Shown: positions 11,810 to 25,800, numbered from the stretch's first letter. The stretch: 64,000 nt of DNA from Ehretia macrophylla (GCA_037974665.1 CM075769.1:23276139-23340138), one strand, 5' to 3'. The notes: generated by a model not told the origin, from the sequence alone. Program-made: numbers and translations.

Positions 11810-13615
11810 TTGAATGTTATATGCAAATCAAATTATGCGAAGCTAGGATCCTAATCAAGAATATCTTCTGGGTAAGGAATAGTAAAATAGAAGAGGGTTA
11901 GGGTTCCAGACGATATATAAGTCCTTAGAGTGAGAGAAAAAGGAAAAAAGAAACTGCATTATGCAAAGAACAAAGCAATCTTTGTTCTTTTCTCTTACAA
12001 GCCATTTTACAATTGCAAGCTTGGAATATGTCCTCGAGATCCATGCCATGTATGCCGTTACGTAACTGTGACCTCCCATAAGGATAAAGAATGATGATGC
12101 TAGCCGTAGGCCGTAGCAATAATATTACCAAATTCTTTTACCAAAACGTGCATGCATATATGCTAGTTTTACAGAACTTTAATATGTTCTCCTTCTCTTT
12201 TTGTCAGAACTTTAATATGTTCTCAAAATATGTATTCATACAAGAAAAATAGCACGAGCTATGACGGGAAAACTATTCAACAAATCAATAATTAATCCTA
12301 AAAAGTTCTTTTTTCAACAACAACTAAGGTTAATTTACATATATAGGGTAAATGCCTCTATTAATTCTTTATCTATTTTACTTTTGACAAAGTGATTCCT
12401 TATCTTTAAGAGACTACATTAGTGTCCCTGTATTAAGAGGCTACATTGATCTTTTTAGTGAAATGAATAAAAATAAATAATAATAATGAGAAGTTCACAT
12501 GAACCTTCAAAAGTTAATTTTTTTGGGGGGAAAGAAGGTTTAGCCAACTCATGCCTTGGCTTTCATTTATCTCTCTTTCTTCTATTTTTGTATCCTTCTA
12601 TTTTTGGTAAATTGCATGTTACCACCCTATATTTTTTGTCGATGGCATTCTACTCCCCTGTGTCGATATAAGTCTTAAAATAGGCCTAGTGATATGGTAA
12701 ACAGTTACCCTTCTCCATCAATATTTCTATTAGTTTTGAGCTACAAACGCTTGACATGCGATTTTCTTTGTAATTTTTACTTAAATTTTTTTTTGACAAA
12801 AGTGCCTTAGTAGCATTTTGAAAGTAAGGGACTATTTACAACTTAATTAGAACATAAGGGTGTTTTGCAATATGCTTAGCCCTTCCATCTCTACCTCATC
12901 CTCACCATCTCTACCTCTTACTTCTATTTCACCATCACAACTACAACAAAAATCAGCACCACCATCATCATTTTTAGTTTTCTTCTTTTTTTTTTCTCCT
13001 TCCCTTTAATGTACTTTCGTTTTCCCTAACTGTTCAAGATATGTCTGTCAAGTTAATCATTCAATGAAAAATGATACGGGATATCTTCTAAACAATAGTC
13101 TTTGTACATATAGTTTAATATAATGAAAGTATCATTTGACATTTGTTTATGATTTATATATACACTGTTGTTGTTTTCATAAGAGTCAGAGTAAATAATA
13201 TAGTCCATAGAAATGTTAATATGCAATTGAAGTATAAAAGTTATGGTGAATAGGAGTCGATTCCTAAGGGATTCCTAAAAGTGTTCTAGGTAATAGGGTT
13301 TATCAAGACTAAACATTGATAAATCCGTCAAGACTTATATGCAGTTAGCTCTACCTTGAAAGTGTGATTGATCTCGTTAGTCACTAGTGTAAGATACCTA
13401 GACTCATGCATAGGTGTGTATGGTGATACGTACATCGAACATGATTATCCGAGAACATTCTATAGTGCTTCATTCGCCTAAGTCAATTAGTAGATTCTTA
13501 GGTGATAGTTATCCAAAGTACTCCTAGACTCAGGGGCACTATAGTAGTATAAGTAACTCACTGTACTTGGGCCTAGACAAAAAGGAGAAAAATAGGACCC
13601 GGTTCAATAAGGATT
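11810..13615. other. AT-rich intergenic DNA upstream of the NTF2-like gene
   Basis: Contains the promoter side of the minus-strand gene; I could not define a TATA box. From about 13150 rightward the sequence looks like decayed repeat (LTR-like phrases around 13240-13610). No gene was recognised. Confidence 0.4.
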
Positions 13616-16600
13616 TGTTGGTCCAAATAATCCTAACAGGGGGATAAATTAGAAATAAGGAGGCAAATCGCTATTTTAAAAAATTACAATAAAAAATATT
13701 AGTCACTTAGGCAATTTATTAAACAATTTGTGTGTAAGACATAAAAGTGTGATATAGGCAATATATCCAACACAAGATATGCAATATATAGTAAATAGAG
13801 TAGAGTTAGAAAGTTCAAATGCAAAGATTTTCAAGTGGTTCAACAAGTCTACATCCACCATCTAAGGTTTTCTGCCCTTAGGACTTCACATAAAATCCTT
13901 TATGATGTTTCTTCAATTATTGGTAAAGCACAAACCAACTTACAACCTTATCTTGAGTCCACAAGAGATTTACATGCTTTTTCAAATGTAGGTACAACTC
14001 AGAACTTACTACAATAATCCCTCGAGTTCACAAGAAATCAACCAAAGTCTTTTCAAATGTAGGTGAGACTTCAGACCTACAATCTCTACATTTGAGTCCA
14101 CAAAGGATTTTTTTCACATTCTTCTCTTTACAAGGATTCTCTCAATCCTAATCTAGAGCCCAAGAGTATATAGAATTGTGACACCCCGGACCTAGCATGT
14201 AGTGAATAACATCTATTTGCATATGCTTATGTGTTTACTTTGGGTTATAGTGCATAACTATGTGATTGTTTTTAACTATTTGCATATATTTCTTAGTATG
14301 ATTTTTATATTTCTTGGAAAACGTGCAAACTGTGTTAGACTAATTTTTATGAAATAATTATCTTAGTATTAAATTTATTTAAAATTATTCTCTTGCATTT
14401 AATTTTTAGTTGCACTATTTTCAATTATTTGAACAAGTAACTCCAAACCCGGAGTGAATTTTTAATTTTTTTAATTTTACATTTTCCCCTCATTACTTAT
14501 CATATTTTATGCATTCGTTCACTTAAATTATGTGCATAGCATTTCGGGAACATGAGTAATAAAATGAATGGTGTATCGCATGAATAGTAATGCATGTGAA
14601 CTTAGTAGCTACTTAGCGCAAAATTTACACCATCTAGCGAATTAGGAAGACTAATATGTGGCATACAAGAGTGTTCTACACACTTTGACCCCTTTGACTT
14701 AGTCTTTTAACAACATAAAATCAACACAACACAAAATAAAACAACAAAAAATACCACACACACACACACACAATCGGGTTCTTCACCCAAAACACACACA
14801 CACACACACGCTAAAAACACACATGCATGACTAAAATAGGAAAGAAGAAGAAGAAGAAGAAAAAGAAGAAAAATAGGTAGAATAGCTCAAGCTCAAGCTC
14901 AAGCTTCTCTTGCATCTCTAGCTAAGTTTAGGTGAGAGGATTGCATTTTTGCATATTTCTTGTATTTTTGGAAATCGTAGGTTTATGTTAATGTTGAGAT
15001 AAGTTAATTTGTGTCTTGTTTTAGCTAGCTAGAGTGATATTCATGAAGCATGTGTGATGTTTAATTGTTGTTAGCTAGTTAAACATAAAGATTTTGGTAT
15101 AATCACGGTTCTTATGGTTGAGGTTGAAGATGATGAGGAGTGTATGTGTAGTGTTTGTTTTAATGCTTGAAAGAAGAATGACTTAGCTCTAGAATGCAAT
15201 GTATGGTATATATACTCATGAAATGCAAACAACAAGCATTGGTTTTGTAGGGCCCGTTTGATATAGTAAACGTGCTTGGAATTGAACAAAATTTTTATAG
15301 TAGCTAGATGTCTCAGTGTGGAACAAACTTTGTTTTTGGAGCAAGAGCTAATTCAATCGTTTTAACCCTTTGACAAAGGCATTTCCCTGAGATAGCATAA
15401 ATTTGCTGAATTTGGACAGTTAGAGTAGTTGTACAAAAAAGATCATAACTTACGAAATTTAACTCGGAATTGAGCTCCATTTAATCCTAAAACTATCTAC
15501 ACTCGAAGAGCTTCATTTGTACATAAAGAATAGAATATTTGGAGGTTATTAGCATAGACAACTGATTTGATAAAGTTATACTTCCGCTAGAAATCAAAAA
15601 ATGTCTTAGCTAGATTGTTAGTTGATATTGTTAATTGATATTGCCAAATAGTAGAATTGGGAGTTCTTGCTATTATATATCGTTGCTAAATGATATCTAA
15701 ATATGTGGAATTGCTATTTTATGGTGCTAAATGATAGTTCATTGCATGCTAAATGTTTCAATTGCTAGAATTAGTCCTAAGCTAGTTTCTTGATGTTAAT
15801 GTGCAAGCTAGTTGCTATTAAGGAAAGGTTAAAAGTAAAGCTATGTGAATTAGTGACATTAATGTTCCTCAAAGCTACATGAAATGATATTGTTCATCTA
15901 AATGTTGTTGTGTACTCAAGTGTTTTAAATGTTTCTAAATTGTATCGTTAACTAGTTAGGTAGTAATAGTTGATGAGTTAACATCATAGTCCATGTAATA
16001 GTTAAGCTATAGTTGGCTTGTGTTCTAAAGAGGTATCTAGCTTAGTTATGTTGTTATCTTAATTGAATATGAAAGCTAGTTGTTAAATGAATGCATAGCT
16101 ATCTATGTGCTAAGTGTTGGTTCATTATATGCAAGATCTTATGTCATAGCTTGACTTGAAATGTCTTTGAGCTTTGGAGAAGCAAGAGTGCATTTTGAAG
16201 AAGGTTGAAGTGAATCCAAGCCTTGCCATAGCTAAATCCTTGCAATTTCTTCCTATTTTTGGTGAGGGGTTCATCTTCCTTGTGCATTTGTGTTGATATC
16301 TTGCTATGTATTATAGTTGATATTATGTAGTTAGTTAATAATTGAGCTTTGCTGAGTATTGTCTAATGTATACTAAGTGTTATGTTATAGTTTTAATTGA
16401 ACTTGCTTGAGTGTAAATGGAATTATGAAGTGTCTATGTGAAGTTAATTTGATTGGAATTGCGAGTGTAATGGCCAAAGTGTATTATGCTACCTATGTGA
16501 GAGTTATTGGATTAGTAAAGTTTGATTATATGATTATATGCTTGATCACTTGAACTATGGATTGAATTAGAATAAGTTTATTGTTTACCATGAATTGCTA

Positions 16601-16642
16601 TTGTTTATGTGCGAGTACAACCTCTTTTGTTGTTCTTCATTT

Positions 16643-16647
16643 ACGTG
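16643..16647. repeat. Target site duplication of the inner LTR, left
   Basis: ACGTG here and at 19431-19435. Confidence 0.85.
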
Positions 16648-19430
16648 TGTGAAGCCCCGCATTCATTATACATTTAATTATATGAATTCATAAGTATTTA
16701 ACGTGCACTCATATTTTCTTATTTTCATTTTAGAGTTTCTAAGTGCATTTACAAGGTTTTATAAACATTTACATCATTTTACGTGCACTTGCATCGTTTA
16801 ATGTGTATTTAAATCCAATTACATGCATTTGAATGTTTTAGATATCGTAGGCAATAATTAAATTCTTTTACGTCGCATTAGCTAACTAAACAATTGCATT
16901 TGGACTAGAATGACAGCTTGTAATTAAGTTTCTAATTGGAGGGGTAACTTAGACATTTGGTTACTTAGATATTTTTTACCTAACATAAAACGCATACAAC
17001 ACACTCTACACATACAAAAAAATACTACAACATACATACACACATCAGATCACACACACTACACATGATCAAGAAAGAAAAGAAGAAAAAGAAAAAGAAG
17101 AAGAAGAAGAAGGGAAGGAGAATAAGGAAGCTTAGTCCATTCTAAAGCCATTTTTGAGCTCATCTTTGCAAGTGCTAGCTAGTATCAAGTGATTTTCTTG
17201 CTTCTCTTGCTTTCTAACTCAAGATCCAAGGTGAGGGATTCTTTCAAAAGACTTTGCTAAAGCTCATCCAAGATCTTTTGTTGTATATATATGTTGTTCT
17301 TCTTGCTAGTTATGCATAAGCCATGAGTTGGGTGTAATGTTTGTGTTGGATGGGTTGTTGAGCTAGGGATTTTTCCCAACTAGTATTGTTGGATCTTGAA
17401 GTGTTGTATATATGCTAGATGATGTTCTTGTTTGAGTTAGATATAATATGACATGTATGTAAGGTTTGATAACAAGATTCTAGCATTTAGAGCTTAGATG
17501 GTGAATCTTGGGTGTTCTTGAGCTAATATAGGTTCATAGTTGGTATTGGATGCTAGTTGATGTTTCAAGAGTGTTGTGGCATGATTCTTGGACTTGTATT
17601 TGATGTTAGACAATCCCTTTTGAGGTTAGTAGAAGCTTGGAAAAGAGTTGGAAGCTAGGAAAACATGTTAAGAGCAAATGGCCAATTTCACAGTTTGGTA
17701 TCGCAGGGGGCGGACTTGATGCCGGTCGTGTTAATCACGACCGGAATCAATTCCAGATGTTTTCCATGCTCTTTGACGGTCGTGTATATGGTCGTGATCA
17801 ACACGACCGGATTCACGACCAGATTACCCGTTTTTCAATTTGACAACTTTGTGCAACAATTTTTCGGAGACCATATCTCGGTGAATTCAACTCCGAATTG
17901 AGTTCCGTTTGATTTTAGAACTATCTACATTTGATAAGATTTAATTCCATACCAAAATCAGATTAATTGGAGTATGGGAGAGTAGGAAACTTAACTATGT
18001 AAGTTAGCCTAATGCAGAAGCGTTGAAGTTGCTTCATAGTTTCGCTCGTGTTTGCGTTTTCTTGTCATTTTGAGTAGTCTATTGATGTTTTTTCACTATC
18101 TTATGATACTTGGAAATATTTGAAGCACCATAAATGCTATATATGCATGATCCTTATATGGTTGCTTGATATGCCATTGATTAATCATTTACTGCCGCAA
18201 GAGGTTTACGTGCTTACTCGCCATATCTTGTTATTACTGTTGTGATGGAAGCTATCTACTTTGTTGTTATCTTAGTCCCTCTCTCGCTTGGTGTCTTTCC
18301 TCGGAGAGTTGAGTTATTATACTTACATCTATATCAAGGTTATAACCTTTCATATTGGGCATGGTAGAAGTTCCGATTCCCCCTTACGACATTGGACTGT
18401 TAGGTTTAGGTCTCGGTTACCATGACTTCCCGTAGTTCATACAATTTAATAAACCCCATGGTAGAAGTTCCGGTACTACCTGGGCGGCATTGGGCTTGCC
18501 AGAACGGACAGGCTACCATGGTAAACTCGCTGTGTATATCCAGATTTCACCCTCATGTTTGGTGTTTGGGATTATGATATTGATAAAGCTTTGAGATTGA
18601 CCATCTCCATCAAAGTTCGAGATATTGTATCCTTTCATTAAGCATGAAACCAGTCTCTCTTGGTCCCTAGAGGACCTTGGAGAGAAGAGTTGATTATTTA
18701 TTATTATGTTTAATTATGTTTCTTCTTACGTGATCAATCTATTATGATTTCTATATACAATTCATGTATCATCGTGCACGACATAACTTCTTATCATGTT
18801 TGATGTTGTTTCTTGTTAAGTATTCATGTTGCTTGGACGATTTTTTAAATGATTTCAAAAGGATAAAACCTTCGTGAAAACTCCATTCCCCTTTATCCCT
18901 CGCTGAGCTAAGTGTAGATCACCATTTTATCTACCATTACATGTTGTACGGGGCTAGAGCTTGTGAGTAGTTGCTCGTTTTGGTTAATGTTTTATTGTAA
19001 TAGAATGAGCTAAGCATGCGATTTATTTGATATAATGTATTAATCTTGTGGGCACTCAACTATGTAACTAACTTGATATATTACTCTTTCGAGGTTTAGT
19101 TGTAGTAGTTGGACCTGTGTGAAGTAAGTTATTGAATCCAGGTCTTGTAAATTTGTATTTGGTAGTTGTAATATTATCTATTAATGATGAAGTTTGTATA
19201 ATGTGTGTTACTAGAATTGGTGTAATACATAGTTTGATGTTTTGATTTATGATAATACTGCTCGGGCTATAGTTTTGTGCCTTAGCAGACTTAGGAGGAG
19301 TGATCTTCTCAAGCCCATGGCATCACAACCCCAGAACGTTGGAGGATTCGTAAGCTTAAATTTTAATTCTTTGTCATTATTATGGTTTCAGAGACCGTTT
19401 TTTTAATTAAGGAAAAAGGGGGTCGTGACA
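16648..19430 (+). mobile_element. Innermost solo LTR, chromovirus type
   Basis: Starts TGTGAAGCCCCGC and ends GGTCGTGACA; 2783 bases, flanked by perfect ACGTG duplications. It holds no genes. Internal landmarks: a GAA/AAG tract (17080-17116), AAGGTGAGGGATT (17228-17240), a cluster of GGTCGTG/CACGACC motifs (17722-17820), GGGCGGCATTGGGCTTGCC (18482-18500) and CCCTCGCTGAG (18897-18907). Being the innermost layer, it is the latest of the three insertions. Confidence 0.85.
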
Positions 19431-19435
19431 ACGTG
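19431..19435. repeat. Target site duplication of the inner LTR, right
   Basis: ACGTG, matching 16643-16647. Confidence 0.85.
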
Positions 19436-21720
19436 TTTATCGATTTATGTACTAATGTTATCGAATTACGTGTTAAGTGTTATCGTGGTTCTCGTATCGA
19501 TGGTTGCACAACCTTATCGTTAGGACGGATATGATGAGCTTCTCTGGGCGGCATTGGGCTTGTCAGGGTTGGTTGTTCTAGCTCCGCAACCTATTCCCTC
19601 ACCTGTTTAGTCTGGAGATTGCCAGGGGTGTTGGGTCGTAAGTATTGGGTACATCCGGAGTACCCACTGGTGTAAAAGAATACCAGCTTATCGTTATCGG
19701 GATCGTGCTCGTGATTGAGATCGGGATCGTGATCGGTAGTGAATTGGAGTGATAAGGGTTATCGAATTATATCATTTTATTGAGTCGTTCTAGCTTGGGC
19801 CCTTGTTCATTGGAGAGTTACATATGATCGTATTTATTTTTATATGTATTATTTAATGTGTAATGTTGATTGATTCTCTCATATTGATGTGGTACCTTTG
19901 TGATTATATTGCTTACTTGTTATTGACTACACATAGCTTGTTTATTTGCATTGCACGAAAATGGCTTTCGGAAAACTCCCCGGATTAGCTTCCCCTCCCT
20001 CACTGAGTGTGTTTTGCTCACCCTTTTCATCTAACATGTTTTAGGAGTAGCAGAGGTTGTTCCTTAGGTAGTTACCGAAGAAGAGATTCAAGTGATTCCT
20101 TGATAACTTGTGGTTGGATGGTTGCTTTATATGGATTTGTGTGAAGATGTATTTGTACTTGCATTCTATTTTAAGGCTAGTGGCATGTAATTAAAGTTAA
20201 GTATAGTGGCATGTAATAAGTGAATAACTGTTTAGCATAGTAAATGTCTAGATAGCATGAGTGAAAGTTACTTTTTGCCAAGGAAAAGAAAACTAGAATG
20301 GTCATATGATCTTATATGGAACTTTTTATTTGTTGTAGTTGTAGTTGTGGTTATAATTCTTCTGCATGTAGGTTTTAGTTTGGCCTAGGTACAGGGGAAA
20401 CTCCATTCGTCTTCTCTCATTTTTCATGCCTTGGGGACTGGATCGGGTTGCTATAATTTGGTCCTGATTCAGTGAGGGATCGGGCCGTTACAGAATACAA
20501 AGATTTGAGTGTTTAGAGAATAATACAATTGAAGTATAACACAACTCCTCAATAAGTAGATAATACAATTCGAATCTTTTGAAGGGTCAGTAGATATACA
20601 AATGTATGCTTAATCTTCGTGTAAATTAATAGATTGAATCAATAATATAAGTTTAAAATCAATAGAAATTTTGTGAAAAAGTTTTATAGTGAAATAGGTG
20701 AGATTTAATATAAATAGGCAATGTTCCAACGTTAAAAATAACTAGATTTTCAAATTTTTAAAACTTGCAAGTCAATTGACCAACATGTTGGTAGAGCATG
20801 TCAGAAGAGAAAGTCGAAAGATGTAAATGAACAGTACCAAATGGTACCAGTTCTCCAATTTTGCAAAAATTTTACCCGAATCCAATCTTTTGAAGGTAAA
20901 ATATTTATACACATTAAGAACACTTCTTCAAAAGAGTTTTTAACCTTTTTAACATTTTAAAATATTTTTTAAACTCTTGAGGAAAAATTAAAACTGAATT
21001 TTTTAATTCAAGAGTTTAAAACCCAAACAAATGCAAATTCAAGTTAAACAAAAAAATTCAATCTGCTACTTCTTATGTTGCCTCTTCTCCATCCTCATGT
21101 CACCACATCATCTTCTAGTCTTGATCTTTAAGGTCTTCAAATTTTCTACTCTTCAAGACTTCATTTATTTATGGTGAGCTTGATAATTGTTTTCTTCCAT
21201 TCTTTGCATATTCTCTTTTGGTCAAGACAATCTTTTTCATGATACAAGATGGTCATCCAACTTTCAATACTAAGCATTCATAATATATTTTGGCTCATAA
21301 TAAAATAGATACAATGTAATTTATAAAAGTCAAATATTTAAGTACAAATTGTCACAAAAGCCAAAAATATAAGTATAAATTGGCTCATATTGATATATAC
21401 ATATAATTCACAAAAGCCAACAAGTGTGAATATAAGTATGTGAACATAATTGGTTTAATACTCTTGGCAAATCCACATATTCAAGATTTGTTATCTTTTT
21501 TCTTTATACTTGCATTTTTATTTGATCAAAACCATTATATTCTTCATGCACTTTATTCAATCAATCAATATTTAACTCAAATAAATATACATATTTCAAT
21601 CTGATCATGAACCATAGTATGAGTTAAATCATATGAAGAGATTAAGCCAATCACGCTTGATAAATCCAAATAAACAACATTTGTTATCATTAAAGTCATG
21701 TGTTATCATTAAAGCCAACA

Positions 21721-22218
21721 AGATTAGGTGCAGTCAAGCACTTAAAAAGCTAATGAGTGTTAGCATGGGAATCCACTACTCTAGATGAAAGAAAGAATGA
21801 CATGTATTGGCTCATGGACATATAGACCATTAAAGATTCATGGTCATGGTAGTCTAATTGGATCAAAAGGGACAGTTCAACATGGTGTTTACGACATCAT
21901 AGGGACAACTTATTAGGTTTGGCTTAGTTACTCTAGGTTTTTGTCTAGGACATCTAGTAAAAGTTAGGACTGCATAGTAACTAGTCACTGAAGGATTCTT
22001 GAGATATATTGTTAGTTAGGACTACATAGTAACTAGTCACCGAATAATTCTTGAGATATATCACTTGGCCTAAACTTACGGACCATCTAATCCTCAAGAA
22101 GTGTTGTTAGACTCCAACCTCAACTAGTAGCAATTAGAAGAGTTCTATTGGCGATGGGTTTTCATGATACTTATCCCAACTACTATTCGCTTGGTACTCA
22201 AACCCATAAGGTCATACA
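21721..22218. other. Non-coding repeat-like DNA with a 52-base duplication
   Basis: Two near-identical units start at 21963 and 22015 (GTTAGGACT[G/A]CATAGTAACT...TTGAGATATAT). No gene was seen. The texture resembles an old LTR, but I found no ends. Confidence 0.45.
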
Positions 22219-22223
22219 CAAGG
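22219..22223. repeat. Target site duplication of the copia element, left
   Basis: CAAGG, repeated at 27563-27567. Confidence 0.9.
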
Positions 22224-22825
22224 TATAAGAATATAACAAATTTCCCAGAAACGTCTTAACAACAATCAAGTAGAAAGACAACACTACTCGTTATAACAAT
22301 TCAATATAACACTTACAAGATAATTGTCCCACCGTGCGCTCTCAAGATTAGAGCTTCAATGGCTTCTGGACTTACAAGAAGAATACAAGAAAGAAAGACT
22401 AACTTAGGATTGTGTTTGGAGTTGTGTTGTGGATGAAAATGATGAACTAATGCATACCTATTTATAGAATTCAGCTAGCCCGCCACAGGAGACTTTCCTA
22501 TCAAACATTTCAATCTTGGTTGGCTTTACCAACCATGTTCAAAGTATTAGCCACCCATATTTATCACATGGGTGGCTACAATTAACCACATGGGTGGCTA
22601 GCATCCAAGTCAACTTCTAGGAAGTTTCCTTTGGTCAAGTTGGCTAACTTTAGCATTGTATCATCCCGACGTCATCTTAGGTAATTCTAAATTTCCGAAC
22701 TTCTTTCTTGTAGCCATCGCGATCTCTTTTGACCTCATCGACATTTAAGTCGGAATCATTAATTTATGCTACCATATAATTAACGATACTTATTATGAAG
22801 AGGTGGATGTTGACATATATCAACA
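22224..22825 (-). repeat. 3' LTR of the copia element
   Basis: 602 bases, TGTTGATATATG... on the minus strand, near-identical to 26961-27562. Contains a hairpin-forming TAGCCACCCA/TGGGTGGCTA pair at 22548-22578. Confidence 0.92.
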
Positions 22826-22853
22826 CCCCCCCTCAATGTTCACCTCATGTTGA

Positions 22854-25800
22854 CTAAGCTATTGGGCCAACACCCAATGTTTGAAGATGCTTGCTCAATT
22901 GGATGCTCCCTAACGCTTTAGTGAAGATATCTGCACAATTATCTTCTGTAGGGCAGTACTCCATGTAGATTTCACCTTCCTCAATCAGTTCCCTCACATA
23001 GTGATACTGAATCTCTATGTGTTTTGTTCTAGCATGAAATACCGGATTCTTTGACATGGCTATACAACTCTGACTGTCACATTTCAACATTGTTGCTTCC
23101 TCTATTGGAATGCCAATATCAGTCATGATGCGTCGTAGCCAAACAGCTTCACAGGATGCTACACAAGCAGCCTTATATTCTGCCTCCGTTGATGAAAGTG
23201 CAACGGTGGGTTGCTTCTTACTAGCCCATGAGATGACTCCACCACCGAATGTGAATACGTAACCTGTAACAGATTTTCTTGAGTCAATATCACCAGCCCA
23301 GTCTGAGTCACAGTACCCAGATAAAGTATCTCCAGACTTGTATGATATCCCATACTCCAACGTGCCTTTGAGATATTTGAGGATCCGCATCCCTGCTTGC
23401 CAGTGACTTTGTTTCGGTTTATTTGAAAACCGACTGAGAACTCCCACAGCATAACTAATATAAGGTCTTGTGTTACAAAGGAAGATTAAACTTCCCACCA
23501 ACCTTCTGTAGAGCTTGTTATTAACTTGTTCTGAAGGATCGTCAATTGATAACTTTGTATTCACTTCCATCGGGGTGACAACTGGTTTGCACTCGGACAT
23601 ACCAAATGCAGTCAGAAGCTCACGAACATATTGTTGCTGCGAGATGAAGATCGTATGAGGTTTTTGCCATACCTCGATTCCCAAGCAATAATGAAGAAGA
23701 CCAAGATTTGTCATTTCAAATTCTTGGCTCAACCATTCTTGCGTCTTCTGAATATTATCTTCATGGTCACCAGTGATTACAAGATCATCCACATATAGGA
23801 CTACAATTACCTTCTTTCCTTGTTCACTTAGAACATACAAGTTGGCCTCTGATTTGCTTCTACAGAAACCATGTTGCAAGAAGAAAGAGTCTATACGTTT
23901 GTACCAAGCTCGTGGTGCTTGCTTTAACCCATATAAAGCCTTTTTCAATTTGCAGACTTTTTCTTCTTCACCTGGTATTTGGAAGCGAGGGGGTTGTGCA
24001 ACGTAGACTTCTTCTTCAAGTTGCCCATTAAGAAAAGCTGACTTGACATCCATTTGATGTACAATCCATTCATAATGCGCGGCAGCTGCAACAACTAGCC
24101 TGATTATTGACATTTTGCTGTTGGAGCAAAGGTTTCATATACATCAAAACCTTCGACTTGCGAAAATCCTTGTGCTACAAGGCGTGCCTTGTATTTTTCA
24201 AGACTTCCATCTGCCTTGTACTTCACTTTCCAGATCCATTTGGTGCCAATAATTTTTCTGTTCGGTGGCTTTTCAACGATCTCCCAAGTATCATTTTTCA
24301 TGATACTATCATACTCGGCTTGTATAGCTGCTCTCCAATTTGGATCTGACATGGCTTCCTCCACAGTTACCGGTTCTTTTACCGTCTTGATGATTTGGGT
24401 CATCAAAGCCATGTTTACTAGTTGTTGTCCTGATCTGTTCTGCTCCTCTATTCTCTTTGATCGTCTTAGTCCATCAGGACGTGGACTATCATCAGTAATT
24501 CCTGGATTTCTTCCATCAAAGAGCTGTTGGAACCACTTCGGTTGTGGCTTCCTTGTGGGTACAACAGGTTGGTCTTCAGTCTCCTCATCATTAGAGACTT
24601 CTTCATTGTTCAACGGTCGTTGTTCAGGCACTTGGTGGATTACTTCATCAGTTGATGATGAAATGGTAGGACCGCTATCCTCCATTGAGTGTGGTCTTTC
24701 ATTAAACACCACATCTCGGCTTATGATCACCTTCTTGGCCTCTACATCATAGATTCTGTATGCTTTAGACTCTTCACTATATCCCAAGAAAATGCCCTTC
24801 TTGCTCTTGTCATCCAATTTCTTTCGATTTTCATTTGGAATGTGTACAAAACACTCACACCCAAATTTTCTTAAATGAGACACAGAAGGTTTCATACCAT
24901 AATAAGCCTCATTAGGAGTCTTATCGTTGAGTGACCTGGTTGAACACCGATTAAGGATGTATACAGCTGTGTTGACTGCTTCAGCCCAGAATGTATCAGG
25001 TAGGCCAGCACTTTTCAACATGCATCGAGCCATTTCTACAATTGTTCGATTTCTTTGTTCCACAACTCCATTTTGTTGTGGTATGTATGGAGCAGTCAAT
25101 TAGCGCTTCATCCCAAGCTTGTTGCAGTAGTTGGTGAACTCTGTAGAACAGAATTCCCCCCACGATCGGTACGAAGTTTCTTCAACTGAGTTGTGTTCTC
25201 ATTTGTCATAAGTTTGTGCCACACTTTAAACTTTTCAAGAGCATCAGCCTTGTCCCGAAGGAAGTACACCCATATCTTCCTACTATAATCGTCAACTAAC
25301 AGCATAAAGTAGGAAGATCCTCCCAACGCCGTCGTAGTCATTTTTCCGCAGAGGTCAGCATGTACCAACTCTAGAGGAGCCTTTGATCGGTTATGACTCT
25401 CTTTAGGAAATGACTGTCTATGTTGCTTGCCCAGCATACAAGCTTCACATGGTCCTTCAATCTCGTCAATTGAAGGCAAGTCGGCCACCATCTTCTTCTT
25501 TTGCATTTCCTTTAACACAGGATAGGAAATGTGCCCGAACCTTTCATGCCAAAGTTGACTTGTTTTGGCATCCACGACAGCAGAAAGAGAGCTGATTTCG
25601 TAAAGATTATTTTTGCGAATACCTTTACTTACGATATTTTGATCCTTGTCAAGAATCAAAGCTTCCGTCTTCTTGAACCGCACTTCTAGATCATTATTTG
25701 TAATAGCAGCTACAGATAGCAAATTTCTGGTGATCTGGGGTACAAAGAGTACGTTGGACAGCTTCTTGCTTCCTCCATCTTTAGACACGAGCGAGATGGT

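Larger units (their letters stand above)
14177..20492 (+). mobile_element. Middle LTR of the nest, chromovirus-type solo LTR
   Basis: Starts TGTGACACCCCGG and ends CCGTTACA. AGAAT occurs at 14172-14176 and again at 20492-20496, overlapping the LTR end by one base, so a 4 to 5-base target duplication is likely. Without the inner insertion it is about 3.5 kb, with no coding capacity. It carries (CA)n runs (14757-14810), a GAA tract (14844-14872), GGTGAGAGG (14931), GGGCGGCATTGGGCTTGTC (19546-19564), TGTTGGGTCGTA (19629-19640), TACATCCGGAGTA (19650-19662) and CCCTCACTGAG (19997-20007). Only one LTR is present, so the rest was probably lost by LTR-LTR recombination. Confidence 0.75.
13616..21720 (-). 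mobile_element. Outermost LTR of a three-layer nest, Ty1/copia-like
   Basis: The plus-strand ends are TGTTGG (13616) and CCAACA (21720), the expected inverted LTR termini. The bases just outside are GGATT on the left and AGATT on the right, a 4-of-5 match that could be an aged target duplication. Removing the inserted LTR at 14177-20492 leaves about 1.8 kb, a plausible solo LTR. The right part contains GAGCCAA/TTGGCT phrases, and the left part reads, on the minus strand, towards a TCCCCCTGTTAGGATT end resembling copia U5 ends; this is the basis for the orientation. No coding sequence. Confidence 0.55.

Noticed and set aside
13835-14017. Short plus-strand frame
   Set aside because: Lies in the U5-like part of the outermost LTR; no domain.
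17637-17901. Two overlapping short plus-strand frames
   Set aside because: They come from the GGTCGTG palindrome cluster within a solo LTR; no protein similarity.
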